A stretch of 41,814 bases of DNA from IMG/VR virus record IMGVR_UViG_3300009086_000035, positions 1-41,814 of that record; one strand, written 5' to 3'. Below the pieces are notes generated by a model. That model worked only from the letters and a program-made list of their open reading frames with translations, ran no database searches and was not told where the DNA came from. Below are positions 26,819-35,451 of this stretch, piece after piece. Position numbers and translations under genes: made by a program. How positions within the stretch are numbered: the stretch's first letter is position 1; each line of letters starts with the position of its first letter. Origin of the DNA: a virus.

Positions 26819-29800
26819 TAGTATGTCATCTCCTCAACGTCTTCTAAGAAGAGTTCTCCGTTCTCGTTTGCGGCTTCTTTAATCATTCCTATTATACTTC
26901 CTCGTTGTTCTAATAACATCTCTTCCATGCCTCTAGAATCTACTGCGCTAATATTAAAGCTAACATTAGTAGGTGCCGAAGCGGTAATATCTTCAGTTTG
27001 TCCTGCAGGGATTATATCTCCTGGTTGTTGTGGCATAAAGAGTTCAGGCCCTTGTTCACCTACTATGAAGCCTGTTGGTCCTCCTTCTGCTCTATGTTTA
27101 TATCCTGTGAAAGCAGGTTTAAAGTCGGTAGCACCAGAGCCTGTACCCATAGAACCTCTAGAATATGCTAGTTCTCCTGATGCGTTATTTCCTCTTGCTA
27201 AGTCTACTTTTGCATCTCTTTTTCCTGATGATGCTTTTTCCGGAATACTTGCTGAAGGAGCAGAAGCACTACCTCCTTGATATTTTTGTGACGAAATAAT
27301 AGCTAATTGAGCCGCACCTAATATACCTGTTGCTACAGCCATTGGTATATTTTTGTCTGACATATACTCCATAATACCCGCAGCGGTATTAATTACAGTT
27401 TGAGCCATTTGCATAGCTTTCTTACGCTTAAATGCTTTTCTCTGCTCTGCTTCTTTCTTTTTCTCTAGTGCTTTTAGTTTAGCAACACTTTCTGCTGATT
27501 TTCCGTCTCTACGTTTTTCGGCTTCAATCTCTTGATCTATTCTGGCAATCTTCATTTTTGAGTTGCCTTCCATCATGGAAGAAAGACCGGAAATCATAGC
27601 ACCTGCTCTTTCCATTGAATCAGCTTCTTTATCAAAGGCTTCGGACATAACTAAAGCACCATTCAATACCTGACTTGCTCCTTCACCTTCAGGGCCTAAG
27701 AGTGCCATCTCAGTTGCCGTAGCTGAGATAAGACCTTTTAATGTACTAAGCTTATTTACTGCCCCATCTACTCCGTTACCTTCACTATCTTCTGAGGTTA
27801 TGGTTTTTCCAGAATCTCCGCCTAAACCATTCTCTACTGTTGAGCTCGTAGCATTTCCTACTTGATTTGCTTGACTAATCGTATCGATTGTTGCATCAGT
27901 TCCTGGAGATACTGTAGATGAAACTGATGTAGCTCCTTCTCCAGTACTTACTTCTGCACCAAGTTTATCTGCGATTGCTTTCAGTATCATATTCGTATCG
28001 GCACTGCCTTGTTTAATACTATCTGCTACTATTTTTTCACCTTCTGTTATTGCTCCGGTTCCTACCTTACCGATATCTTGATCCTCTGCAGTTCTTGTTC
28101 CTCTAAGGTTAGCGAGAAGGCCTTTCATACCTCCAGCCCTTCCAGCTTTCTCTGCGGCATTGCTTCTCTCAGCATTGACAGTTTCCAGAGCAAGAGTTTT
28201 TTCCATTTTTGCTGTCTTAATCTTCATCTCATTTGCTTGCTTTGTTAGATTAAGTGACTGTTGTGCGGCATTTAAAGCGGCTGCTTCGTTAGCATCGATA
28301 CCACCGCCTGAAGCTGCCATCTCTGCTTTTAATAGATCAAACTTAGCCTGCATTAAAGCCTCTTCCGCTTTAACTGTTGCAACTTTTAAGTTATACTCCA
28401 TCTTAGCTAACTGTTCTCTACGTTGTCTGCTTTCTTCTGCATTCTTTTCTGCTTGCACTAAGCTCTTAGGCTGTCCATCAGCGCCTGTATTGCGAAGAGT
28501 AGCTAGCTTATCTGTTATGTCTGACTGCTTTGACATTTCTCCAAAGACGCCTTTTTGAAGTCCAAGAATAGATTTTGCATGCTCCAACCTTTTTTGATCA
28601 ATTTGCTCTAGCTCTACTGTTCTTAATTTTTGAACATCTAAAGTTGCTGCTTCTTCATTTAAAATAAGTAGCTGTTCTTTTTTCGTTAGTAGAGCATTAC
28701 GCATTGCTTGCTCATATACACCACTTTCGTTATTGAGACTGTTTATAACAGCATCTAGCTCTGTAGTATCTATCTGCTTTTCTCCGGCATCCTTTCTTTT
28801 CTGATTGATTAAATCAATCTCTGCTTTAAGTACCGCCATGCGAGCTTTTGTAACTGCCCTTTCTATAGTTGCACCTGCAACTTTAGAATTATATTCTTGT
28901 TGTATTATTGTTATTCTACGAGCTCTAGAGTCTTTGTCAAGTTTTATAGAGGCTATCTGGGAAGGAGTCAGGCCACTGGCTTGTCCTGAAGCTCTATTCG
29001 CTGCTCGCATCTCCAACTTAGCAATGCTTTCAGTAACTTTCTGAAACTTTTTAGCTTCTGAAATTTGCTTTTTAAGATTGTCAAGAACAGCTTTTTCTGC
29101 TTTAGCATTTTCTTGAACAGCAGCTAGTACTGTCTTTTTAAGCTGTACTTGAGCTTCTAATTCATCCGTTTTTTCTGCTTCCAGTCTTGTGTTTTGCATG
29201 GTTAAGACTGCATTTTGATTTTGTAAGGTCTGTAACTGTTTTGCTTCGTCTACTGACAGCTTTCGTCCAAGTTTTTCAGCATCTAATCCTGAAATAATTT
29301 TATTATTGAATCTAATTTGATTACTATTCAATTCCATTTGTGCTGCTTTTTGAGCATTGTGAGCATTTATCTGTGCCTGTGCAGACACCTGAGTATTTGC
29401 AGCAAGTGCTTTTTGAAGCTGGGTTTCTTCTTTTGCCATCTCTAAAAGATGTTTTTTATCAACCTGTCTTTGCTGTTCAAGGGCAAACAAATCCTGGGCT
29501 GTTTTTAGTTGAGGAAGCATGGCTTCGGCAATAACATCTTGTTGTTCTTTACCTGCTTTCATTTCAGCTTTCAAAATAGCAATCGATGCGTCTATTCTCT
29601 TTTTGTTTTTTCCCTCGGATCTGCCACTTAGTCCTGCTTTTCTTTCTGTTAGCTCGGCAATCTTATTTTGTGTATCTTTGTTTGCTTTTTCTATAGCTTT
29701 TAATTCACGATGCTCTTTTGAAACATCAAATATTCTAGCTTGGTCTGCATTTAAGCTTTCTGATAAAATTGCACCGAGATTTCCCTCTTCTTTGACTGTA

Positions 29801-31968
29801 GGAATTATTTCAACGGTGACACCATCTGCACCTACAGTGAATAATTCACTATTTAAATTTTTCAAAGATCCCAGTACTTCATCTACACTTGTTTTTATTC
29901 TACCAGCATTTATAAAGTCTGCAATAGCTTCTTGTCCTGCTTTTGCAGTTTCAGCAATACTTCTCATAGTTTTTGCTACATTGAGTTGTGAGTTTATAAA
30001 CTGGTCTACAGCAATTTTTGCTCTTCTCGTATCCCCACTATATTTGTCTTTTGCAAGTCCTGCAATCGTTGTAGCTCCAAGCTCTTCTTGCATGGCATTT
30101 TTCAAAACAGAGCTTTTTGCAATAAAACCATCTAAAGCATCTACTTGATCATCAATAGTATTGCCGTTTCTTTTACCTGCGGCATCTAATTCATTATACT
30201 TGCCTACAAAAGTAGATAGTGTATTAGATAAAGCAGTGTATGCTCCGCTCATTCCAATTATCTTACCTGCTTGACCTTGAAAAGCTGCATCAACTTCCGT
30301 TAAATTACCTGCAAGCTCTTTTTGAACCTCTGCCAATGCTTTTGATTTTTCTTCATACTGTTTTTGTGCGTCCGACTTAAACAAGTTGATAAGAAATTTA
30401 ACGCCGTCTGCTAACATTTGGAATGCCAGGAGAGCCATGCCCACAATACCCATCATTCTCATTATTGCTGCACCTGCGGTCTTAGCTGCCATGCTTAGAC
30501 CTTGTATAGCAATACTCGCCATCTGAGTGGCTCTAGTATATCCTTTTGTTGTAGCTGAAGTTTGTACAAGAGCCGCCATTTGGAATCTTAACATACGTCT
30601 TGTATTTTTAAGTGCTACACCAAACTTTCCTTCTTGTATTGCGGCGATAGCTTTAGATTGTGCAAAACCCGCAGCTGACTTTCTTCCTTGTATTTGAGAC
30701 TGGTTAAGTCTTTTAATAATGTTATTAGATGTTGCTATTCTTTGATTATATTGTTGCTGGCTGATTCCTTGTAGTTTTACTTCTTGCCCACTAGTCTTGC
30801 TTACTTTTGCTAAAACTTTTTCTTGGTTTTTTCTTTTATTAAGTAGTCCTAAGTTTACTTTTTGGGAACGAGCCTGACCGTCTAATGCTTCTCTATATTC
30901 CCTACTTGAAACACTATTATCGTCCATTGACTTAACAACATTATCAAGACTTTTAGAAGAACGATTTAATCCTGTTAATTGACTAAGTCTTGCTTTATTT
31001 TGTGCCTGAGTAGCTTTTGCTAAAGAATGTGTTTTGGTTGTCATTTCGCCAAGACTACCTAAAACTACTTGAGATATTGTTGAACCAAATGCAGCTATAA
31101 TACCTAATAATGCTGTTGGTTTTTCTGAAAGGTATCCTACTATCCCTGCAAGACCTTCTGCAATACCACCTATACCACTTTTTGCTAGGTTTTGCAAGGC
31201 AGCTGCTAGTTTGTCATACGGATTTACATCAACATCTCCAAGCGCACCAAATTTTGCCTCACCTTCGGCAAGAGTAGCGTTTAAGAATGCTTGACGTTTT
31301 TCAAAGTTTGTAAGCTCGCTCGCAGTTTTACCTATACTGTCTGCATAGGTTTTTGAGGCTTCATCGAGCCGAACCATGATACCCAATTCATCCAAGAGCT
31401 CTGGTTCTAGTTTTGTGACACCTCGAGTGAGGCGGTTTATAGAATCTTGTACATCTCGTCCAAGTGCGGTTGCGGCTTTCTTAGCAACTTGACCAAAACG
31501 ATCAATAGCGCTAGGATCAATACCTGCGCTAGTAATAAGAGCTACAGAACGCATCGCCTCTTCTAGACTGATTGCGTTCCCTGTAGCTTCTACTAGTCCT
31601 CGTGAAAGGGAGTGCATGGCTACACCAGTAGCCTGACCCATAGCTAAAAGTCCTGATTCTAGCTGATTTGCACGTGCGGCTCTGGAAAGGGCTCCGAAGC
31701 CTGCTGTTAATGCGAATATGTTAGCGGCAAGACCGGCATAAGCAGCTACCAGACCATTGCTTCCCCCAAGATTTTGTTGCATCTTAGAGAAAGCTTTAGT
31801 ACTGTTAGACGTGGCTCCTGCCACACCTTTTTGTTTACGATTATAGCTATCTGCAGCTGCTCCAGCTTTTTTAGTACTTGCTGCTGCTTTTTCTGCATCC
31901 TGACTAATCTGCTTTAACTTGCCGTCTTCCGTAACCTTAAACGTAAGAGTAACTGTATTATTTGCCAC
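26818..31968 (-). CDS. Tail tape measure protein
   Basis: A 1716-residue protein. The N-terminal 240 residues match the tape measure pattern (KLKQISQDAEKAAA, Gly/Ala-rich LAANIFALTAGFGALSRAA, then ITSAGIDPSAIDRFG). Hydrophobic, possibly membrane-spanning stretches lie at about 75-95, 283-307 and 500-525. Long coiled coils (about 770-1400) follow, and the C-terminus has a QGPELFMPQQPGD segment. The start codon is GTG at 31968, overlapping the chaperone stop (TAGTG). Using the usual 0.15 nm per residue, the tail would be about 250 nm long. It sets tail length and probably enters the host envelope at infection. Confidence 0.95.
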   Translation of the reverse strand: MANNTVTLTFKVTEDGKLKQISQDAEKAAASTKKAGAAADSYNRKQKGVAGATSNSTKAFSKMQQNLGGSNGLVAAYAGLAANIFALTAGFGALSRAARANQLESGLLAMGQATGVAMHSLSRGLVEATGNAISLEEAMRSVALITSAGIDPSAIDRFGQVAKKAATALGRDVQDSINRLTRGVTKLEPELLDELGIMVRLDEASKTYADSIGKTASELTNFEKRQAFLNATLAEGEAKFGALGDVDVNPYDKLAAALQNLAKSGIGGIAEGLAGIVGYLSEKPTALLGIIAAFGSTISQVVLGSLGEMTTKTHSLAKATQAQNKARLSQLTGLNRSSKSLDNVVKSMDDNSVSSREYREALDGQARSQKVNLGLLNKRKNQEKVLAKVSKTSGQEVKLQGISQQQYNQRIATSNNIIKRLNQSQIQGRKSAAGFAQSKAIAAIQEGKFGVALKNTRRMLRFQMAALVQTSATTKGYTRATQMASIAIQGLSMAAKTAGAAIMRMMGIVGMALLAFQMLADGVKFLINLFKSDAQKQYEEKSKALAEVQKELAGNLTEVDAAFQGQAGKIIGMSGAYTALSNTLSTFVGKYNELDAAGKRNGNTIDDQVDALDGFIAKSSVLKNAMQEELGATTIAGLAKDKYSGDTRRAKIAVDQFINSQLNVAKTMRSIAETAKAGQEAIADFINAGRIKTSVDEVLGSLKNLNSELFTVGADGVTVEIIPTVKEEGNLGAILSESLNADQARIFDVSKEHRELKAIEKANKDTQNKIAELTERKAGLSGRSEGKNKKRIDASIAILKAEMKAGKEQQDVIAEAMLPQLKTAQDLFALEQQRQVDKKHLLEMAKEETQLQKALAANTQVSAQAQINAHNAQKAAQMELNSNQIRFNNKIISGLDAEKLGRKLSVDEAKQLQTLQNQNAVLTMQNTRLEAEKTDELEAQVQLKKTVLAAVQENAKAEKAVLDNLKKQISEAKKFQKVTESIAKLEMRAANRASGQASGLTPSQIASIKLDKDSRARRITIIQQEYNSKVAGATIERAVTKARMAVLKAEIDLINQKRKDAGEKQIDTTELDAVINSLNNESGVYEQAMRNALLTKKEQLLILNEEAATLDVQKLRTVELEQIDQKRLEHAKSILGLQKGVFGEMSKQSDITDKLATLRNTGADGQPKSLVQAEKNAEESRQRREQLAKMEYNLKVATVKAEEALMQAKFDLLKAEMAASGGGIDANEAAALNAAQQSLNLTKQANEMKIKTAKMEKTLALETVNAERSNAAEKAGRAGGMKGLLANLRGTRTAEDQDIGKVGTGAITEGEKIVADSIKQGSADTNMILKAIADKLGAEVSTGEGATSVSSTVSPGTDATIDTISQANQVGNATSSTVENGLGGDSGKTITSEDSEGNGVDGAVNKLSTLKGLISATATEMALLGPEGEGASQVLNGALVMSEAFDKEADSMERAGAMISGLSSMMEGNSKMKIARIDQEIEAEKRRDGKSAESVAKLKALEKKKEAEQRKAFKRKKAMQMAQTVINTAAGIMEYMSDKNIPMAVATGILGAAQLAIISSQKYQGGSASAPSASIPEKASSGKRDAKVDLARGNNASGELAYSRGSMGTGSGATDFKPAFTGYKHRAEGGPTGFIVGEQGPELFMPQQPGDIIPAGQTEDITASAPTNVSFNISAVDSRGMEEMLLEQRGSIIGMIKEAANENGELFLEDVEEMTY

Positions 31969-32366
31969 TATTTTTTTCTCTTTAGCTTATCTCTCTCCCT
32001 TTTGATTGCTTCTTGAGAGTGTTTGACAGCTCTTGACTCTAAATAAGTCATAATTTCTAAGAATAATTCAGTATCTGCTATATCGTATATCTCTATAAAA
32101 TGTTTTAGATTAGTATAGTCTTTCCCTATAAAACCAATCTCAGGATACACTCTATCCCCTAACATATTAAAAGTATTCATTGCATTTATAACTAATTCCG
32201 GAAAATCTTCAAGATCTGGAGGGCACTCCTTTGGATCAGGTTCTCTTCCGAGTTGTTCACACATAGAGAGATATTTATCTCTCGTCATTTTGGCTTCACT
32301 ATTCTTGAAGTACTTTTCCAGTCTTTCCAGCAGGGCTTCCTTTTGTTCCTGTACGAAAGTTATCAA
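31968..32366 (-). CDS. Tail assembly chaperone, frameshifted C-terminal part (gpT-like)
   Basis: This frame has no good start of its own: it opens at ATA, the first ATG (32288) lacks a ribosome binding site, and the frame is open from 32384, inside the upstream gene. It encodes MTRDKYLSMCEQLGREPDP, a PPDLEDFPELVINAMN segment, GDRVYPEIGFIGKDYTNL and a basic end rich in Lys and Arg. This resembles the T-domain that binds the tape measure in lambda-type tail assembly. It lies directly before the tape measure gene. The most likely product is a fusion to the upstream gene by programmed frameshift, about 259 residues long. The relation of the frames requires a +1 or -2 shift. Confidence 0.8.
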   Translation of the reverse strand: MITFVQEQKEALLERLEKYFKNSEAKMTRDKYLSMCEQLGREPDPKECPPDLEDFPELVINAMNTFNMLGDRVYPEIGFIGKDYTNLKHFIEIYDIADTELFLEIMTYLESRAVKHSQEAIKRERDKLKRKK

Positions 32367-32748
32367 GGTCGAATACCACCTCGTTTAGCCAAGTATCAAA
32401 CTCTGTTGAAGAGCTTACTAATACTTCTGCATTTTCTGGTGTGTATTCTAATTCTTCTGAAGGGTCTTTTTCGCCCATATCAATAAGTAGTAAAGTTTCT
32501 AGATATTCTAAGGTTAACCCTTTCCAACCTTTTACCACTGCTTTGGTGAATTCATTGATAAATTTATCTTCATCCAAAGACTCCATTACCTGTCTTGTTT
32601 TTCTGTCAAATTTCTGACCTGTGCATTTCTTTCTTAAAGAGGTTAGCTCTTTTCGTGAAAGATTTGCTACTTCTATTGAAAATCCTGATAGACCAGGAAA
32701 ATCAATCCAAACCGACTTAGTGTCGATCATTAACTTCTTAAGTTCCAT
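32299..32748 (-). CDS. Tail assembly chaperone (gpG-like)
   Basis: A 149-residue protein. It is mainly helical after a short N-terminal beta segment (TKSVWIDFPGLSGFSIEVAN, with the pattern of a small beta domain), followed by SRKELTSLRKKC and an acidic C-terminal half with LETLLLIDMGEKDPSEEL. Position after the tail tube genes and before the tape measure, and the out-of-frame overlap with the next frame (32299-32384), match the G / GT pair of lambda-like phages. AGGAG lies 5 nt before ATG 32748. These chaperones coat the tape measure during tail assembly and are absent from the mature tail. Confidence 0.82.
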   Translation of the reverse strand: MELKKLMIDTKSVWIDFPGLSGFSIEVANLSRKELTSLRKKCTGQKFDRKTRQVMESLDEDKFINEFTKAVVKGWKGLTLEYLETLLLIDMGEKDPSEELEYTPENAEVLVSSSTEFDTWLNEVVFDLDNFRTGTKGSPAGKTGKVLQE

Positions 32749-32762
32749 TGTAACTCCTAACG

Positions 32763-33689
32763 TTATTTATTGTATGTGATAGTTGTAGATAGCGCCTGAT
32801 TGCTAGTATTTCTCCACTCATAATTTTGTAAAAATACATCGCTAACTGCTGATCGATTTGTAAATGAGCTGGTCGGCATATCAATATCTACTCCATGAAA
32901 AGATCCATTTATAACTTCTCCTACTCTTATTCGGAGAGAAATGGACTCGTTAAACTGATATAATTGCTGATTGTTGGTATCGCACAAATATCGTGTAATG
33001 TTTCCTGCCAAAGACTTTTTACTAACAGTAAATTTTTTAGGGAAGATTGCTGTAGAAGCACCGATAACATTTATGGCATCATCTATTGTTGCATTTTCTG
33101 TCCATCTTATACTGTTTTGTAATTCTGCCTTTATAGCAACTATCTCAGTTGAGATATCCAAATTATTACCACCTAACTGTACCAATACCTGCTCATTCAT
33201 CAATATCTTTCTATTAGAATTGACGCTTGCACTAGACCCAGGGATAAGTGCATCAGATGTGATGGTACTTGTTACCCTGGAGAGCTTTGAGGCGGTTCCA
33301 GAAACTGTTAAGCTCAGGGGTTTGGATCGCTCAATCCCGTACGTCCCATTTGCAATAACACAATCTTTCAGATAAAACCTATCAAGCTCAGTTGATATAT
33401 ACAAATCAAATACTCCACAGCTAATTAATTTATCATGTACTATTGCTGTTGTATTATATGAAGTATTATCTTCGTAAAAAAATACCGAAAATTTAAAGTT
33501 TGCAGGATTAGCTTTTTTGATTGTTGATCTATCAAAAAAATCATTCTGTGCATGCAACGTTTTAACAGCTTTCGGCTTATCTGTAAATGTTTGACTAAAT
33601 GACAGATCAGGCCCAACCTCCAACTTATATTTGGTGCCGCTTACTACCAAATATACTTTGGCTTCCTGTTTAATGTTATAATTAGCCAT
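32763..33689 (-). CDS. Second tail-tube-like protein
   Basis: A 308-residue protein whose start (IKQEAKVYLVVSGTKYKLEV, then DLSFSQTF) follows the same pattern as the tail tube protein encoded just upstream (EVEVYVKYDTDYWKVPV, then GFSFSQST). The rest is beta-rich: an SLTVSGTASKLSRV segment, a central helical IVAIKAELQNSIRW segment, and a C-terminal barrel with SISLRIRVGEV. GGAG precedes ATG 33689. It may be a minor tube or tail-tip ring subunit, or a specialised paralogue of the tube protein. The paralogy is seen as pattern, not proven by alignment. Confidence 0.6.
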   Translation of the reverse strand: MANYNIKQEAKVYLVVSGTKYKLEVGPDLSFSQTFTDKPKAVKTLHAQNDFFDRSTIKKANPANFKFSVFFYEDNTSYNTTAIVHDKLISCGVFDLYISTELDRFYLKDCVIANGTYGIERSKPLSLTVSGTASKLSRVTSTITSDALIPGSSASVNSNRKILMNEQVLVQLGGNNLDISTEIVAIKAELQNSIRWTENATIDDAINVIGASTAIFPKKFTVSKKSLAGNITRYLCDTNNQQLYQFNESISLRIRVGEVINGSFHGVDIDMPTSSFTNRSAVSDVFLQNYEWRNTSNQALSTTITYNK

Positions 33690-33704
33690 AAATCTCCAGA
33701 TAAT

Positions 33705-33732
33705 AAAAAAGGGGTCTGAAAAAGACCCCTTT
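33705..33732 (-). terminator. Intrinsic terminator between the two tail-tube-like genes
   Basis: Inverted repeat AAAGGGGTC (33732-33724 on the - strand) - 7 nt loop - GACCCCTTT, with T6 and more T following in the - strand direction. It lies 15 nt upstream of the next start and about 15 nt after the predicted start of transcription from promoter P3. Confidence 0.9.
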
Positions 33733-33752
33733 CTTAACTTTTTCTATCTCAT

Positions 33753-33792
33753 ATTATAGTGCAAAGGACCATAAATGTCAAGAAATATTTTT
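33753..33792 (-). promoter_or_regulatory. Consensus late promoter P3, upstream of a terminator
   Basis: On the - strand: AAAAATA (33792-33786), 4 nt, TTGACA (33781-33776), 17 nt, TATAAT (33758-33753). Transcription would start near 33746 and meet the terminator at 33732-33705 within about 40 nt. It follows directly after the stop of the tail tube gene. Confidence 0.92.
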
Positions 33793-33799
33793 CAGTATG

Positions 33800-34936
33800 T
33801 TATGCACCTACATATAGAACTTCTAACTCGTCAGTAGCGCCGATATCTGTTGGTAGTGCGTGGAAGTTAACTTCAACACCTACAACATCTTCAACATTAT
33901 GAGAAGGAACTTCTAAGTGACATTGGTTCATATCAAACTCTACTCGTGGAGTAGATGATGCCCCGCCTACTTGGAATAGTAGAGCAAATTTATTCTTAAC
34001 TGCACCTTGCGAACCAAGTAGATCTTCAATAAGATCAGCACTTGAGGCTGTGTTATGATCTAAGTAACAAGTAAAGCTACCTGATACAGTACGACCTCCA
34101 AGAGTGTGTCCTAAAGGCTTATTAACTTGACCTAAGCTGGCAGGAGTTACATATTCTACGTTATTAGTAATAGTAATGCTTCCACCTGTAAGTACTAGAT
34201 TATAAGATGCTGCAATATCTCCGCCCATCGCTGAAGCTACAGTAAGCTGGGTCAAACGGTTACGAATAAAGCTACCGGTATTTTGAATCTCAGCATCAGT
34301 GACTTCCATTGTTGCACTACCGATAGCAGTAACAGTACTGCCTGCGGCTTCACTTAATGATTTTGCAGAACCTGACCAGTTAAGAGTAGTAATACCATCA
34401 ATATCAAACTCAGCAGCACACTCATTAACAGTAGCATCACCAAGCTCATACCAAATATCGGTATTACCGCCATCAGCAGCATCATTACCCGGGAATTTAA
34501 ACCAGATTGTAGCTGAAGGAGCAGTTAGTACGTTTGATTTGTTAAACTTAACTTTAGCACCGGCATCACCTTGCTCGATAGAATCGGCTTGGGTAAATTT
34601 GTTACTAGTACTATTATAAGCAGTATGAGGTGTTTGGTTAAGCATAGCCCACATAACTTCTTCAATCATGTGATGCTCGTCAGTCTCACTAACAACTCTT
34701 TTGAAAGGTCTAGCATAAGTAGAGAAACTCCACTCTGCAGGAGCCATAGAATCGTTAAACATTAAACGACCACGACGGCTAGCATTACTACCGTTTGCCA
34801 TCTCTTTAACAGCTACCTCTGCTGTATTTGTTGATTGCGAGAAGCTGAAGCCGTCAAGTACAGGAACTTTCCAATAATCCGTATCGTACTTAACATAGAC
34901 CTCTACCTCGCGACTTAAATGTAAAGAATTTGCCAT
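33800..34936 (-). CDS. Major tail tube protein
   Basis: A 378-residue protein starting MANSLHLSREVEVYVKYD. The N-terminal part (to about 110) and C-terminal part (GGRTVSGSFTCYLD, LLFQVGGASSTPRVEFDMNQ, then VEVNFHALP) have the beta-barrel signatures of tail tube proteins. A central Ser/Thr/Ala-rich segment may be an inserted Ig-like domain. AGGAG lies 7 nt before ATG 34936. Position between the tail terminator and the chaperones fits. A strong terminator follows, fitting high expression. It builds the hexameric rings of the tail tube. Confidence 0.8.
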   Translation of the reverse strand: MANSLHLSREVEVYVKYDTDYWKVPVLDGFSFSQSTNTAEVAVKEMANGSNASRRGRLMFNDSMAPAEWSFSTYARPFKRVVSETDEHHMIEEVMWAMLNQTPHTAYNSTSNKFTQADSIEQGDAGAKVKFNKSNVLTAPSATIWFKFPGNDAADGGNTDIWYELGDATVNECAAEFDIDGITTLNWSGSAKSLSEAAGSTVTAIGSATMEVTDAEIQNTGSFIRNRLTQLTVASAMGGDIAASYNLVLTGGSITITNNVEYVTPASLGQVNKPLGHTLGGRTVSGSFTCYLDHNTASSADLIEDLLGSQGAVKNKFALLFQVGGASSTPRVEFDMNQCHLEVPSHNVEDVVGVEVNFHALPTDIGATDELEVLYVGA

Positions 34937-34998
34937 AGTTTATCTCCTATGTATCTTGAAAAGACTTGGACGTGAACTTTTGTTCGTGCCAGTATTTT
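34937..34998. other. 62-nt leader before the tail tube gene
   Basis: This gap contains a strong AGGAG ribosome binding site (34944-34948) but no TTGACA/TATAAT pair and no clear terminator. It is one of the few late-region gaps of this size without the shared promoter. Confidence 0.5.
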
Positions 34999-35451
34999 CT
35001 AGTATCGAACCTCTATTGTCATCTCACCTACGCCTAAAGGTTCTAGTACACCTTCGTCAGTATCAATACCAACAACTGTGATTTGTTGAGTGTATTGGGT
35101 CGTACCAGTACGATCCGTATACGCTAATCTCGAATTATCTTCCAATACAGTCTCTACATCTTCTAGTAGCTCATCGAGAGCTAGTACAGAGTCTTCGTCC
35201 TGTACATAACAACGAAGAGTTACTGAAAGGAATCTATCCTTATATCCTCCACCCTGATATTCTCTGGTTTCGGAACCTGCATTTAGGTGAACGGCGGGAA
35301 ACTCCTCCACTTCATCCCAAAATTTTAAACGAGGAGAGACATTTTCATTTAAATCTGTTAAAAAGTGTCCTGCCCCATTAATTGTTTTTAGCTTGTCAAC
35401 AAGACCATTTACAATACCTAAACGTCGTGTTGTATAGTCTCTTGTTGCCAT
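34999..35451 (-). CDS. Tail terminator/tail completion-like protein
   Basis: A 150-residue protein. The helical N-terminus (RLGIVNGLVDKLKTING), the central beta segment EEFPAVHLNAGSETREYQGG and FLSVTLRCYVQDED, the helix ALDELLEDVETVLED and the C-terminal beta hairpin GVGEMTIEVRY are the order seen in tail terminators of the gpU type. The position between the neck protein and the tail tube is the usual place. The start overlaps the preceding stop (TAATG), with GGAG 6 nt upstream. It caps the finished tail and joins it to the head. Confidence 0.72.
   Translation of the reverse strand: MATRDYTTRRLGIVNGLVDKLKTINGAGHFLTDLNENVSPRLKFWDEVEEFPAVHLNAGSETREYQGGGYKDRFLSVTLRCYVQDEDSVLALDELLEDVETVLEDNSRLAYTDRTGTTQYTQQITVVGIDTDEGVLEPLGVGEMTIEVRY

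Noticed and set aside
29519-30148. A 209-codon + strand open frame within the tape measure gene
   Set aside because: It is antisense to a well-supported coding gene, lacks a ribosome binding site and has the composition expected of the reverse frame of coiled-coil sequence.
34937-34998. Possible promoter or hairpin before the tail tube gene
   Set aside because: No TTGACA/TATAAT pair is present, and the GAAC/GTTC arms pair well only on the + strand with wobble pairs.
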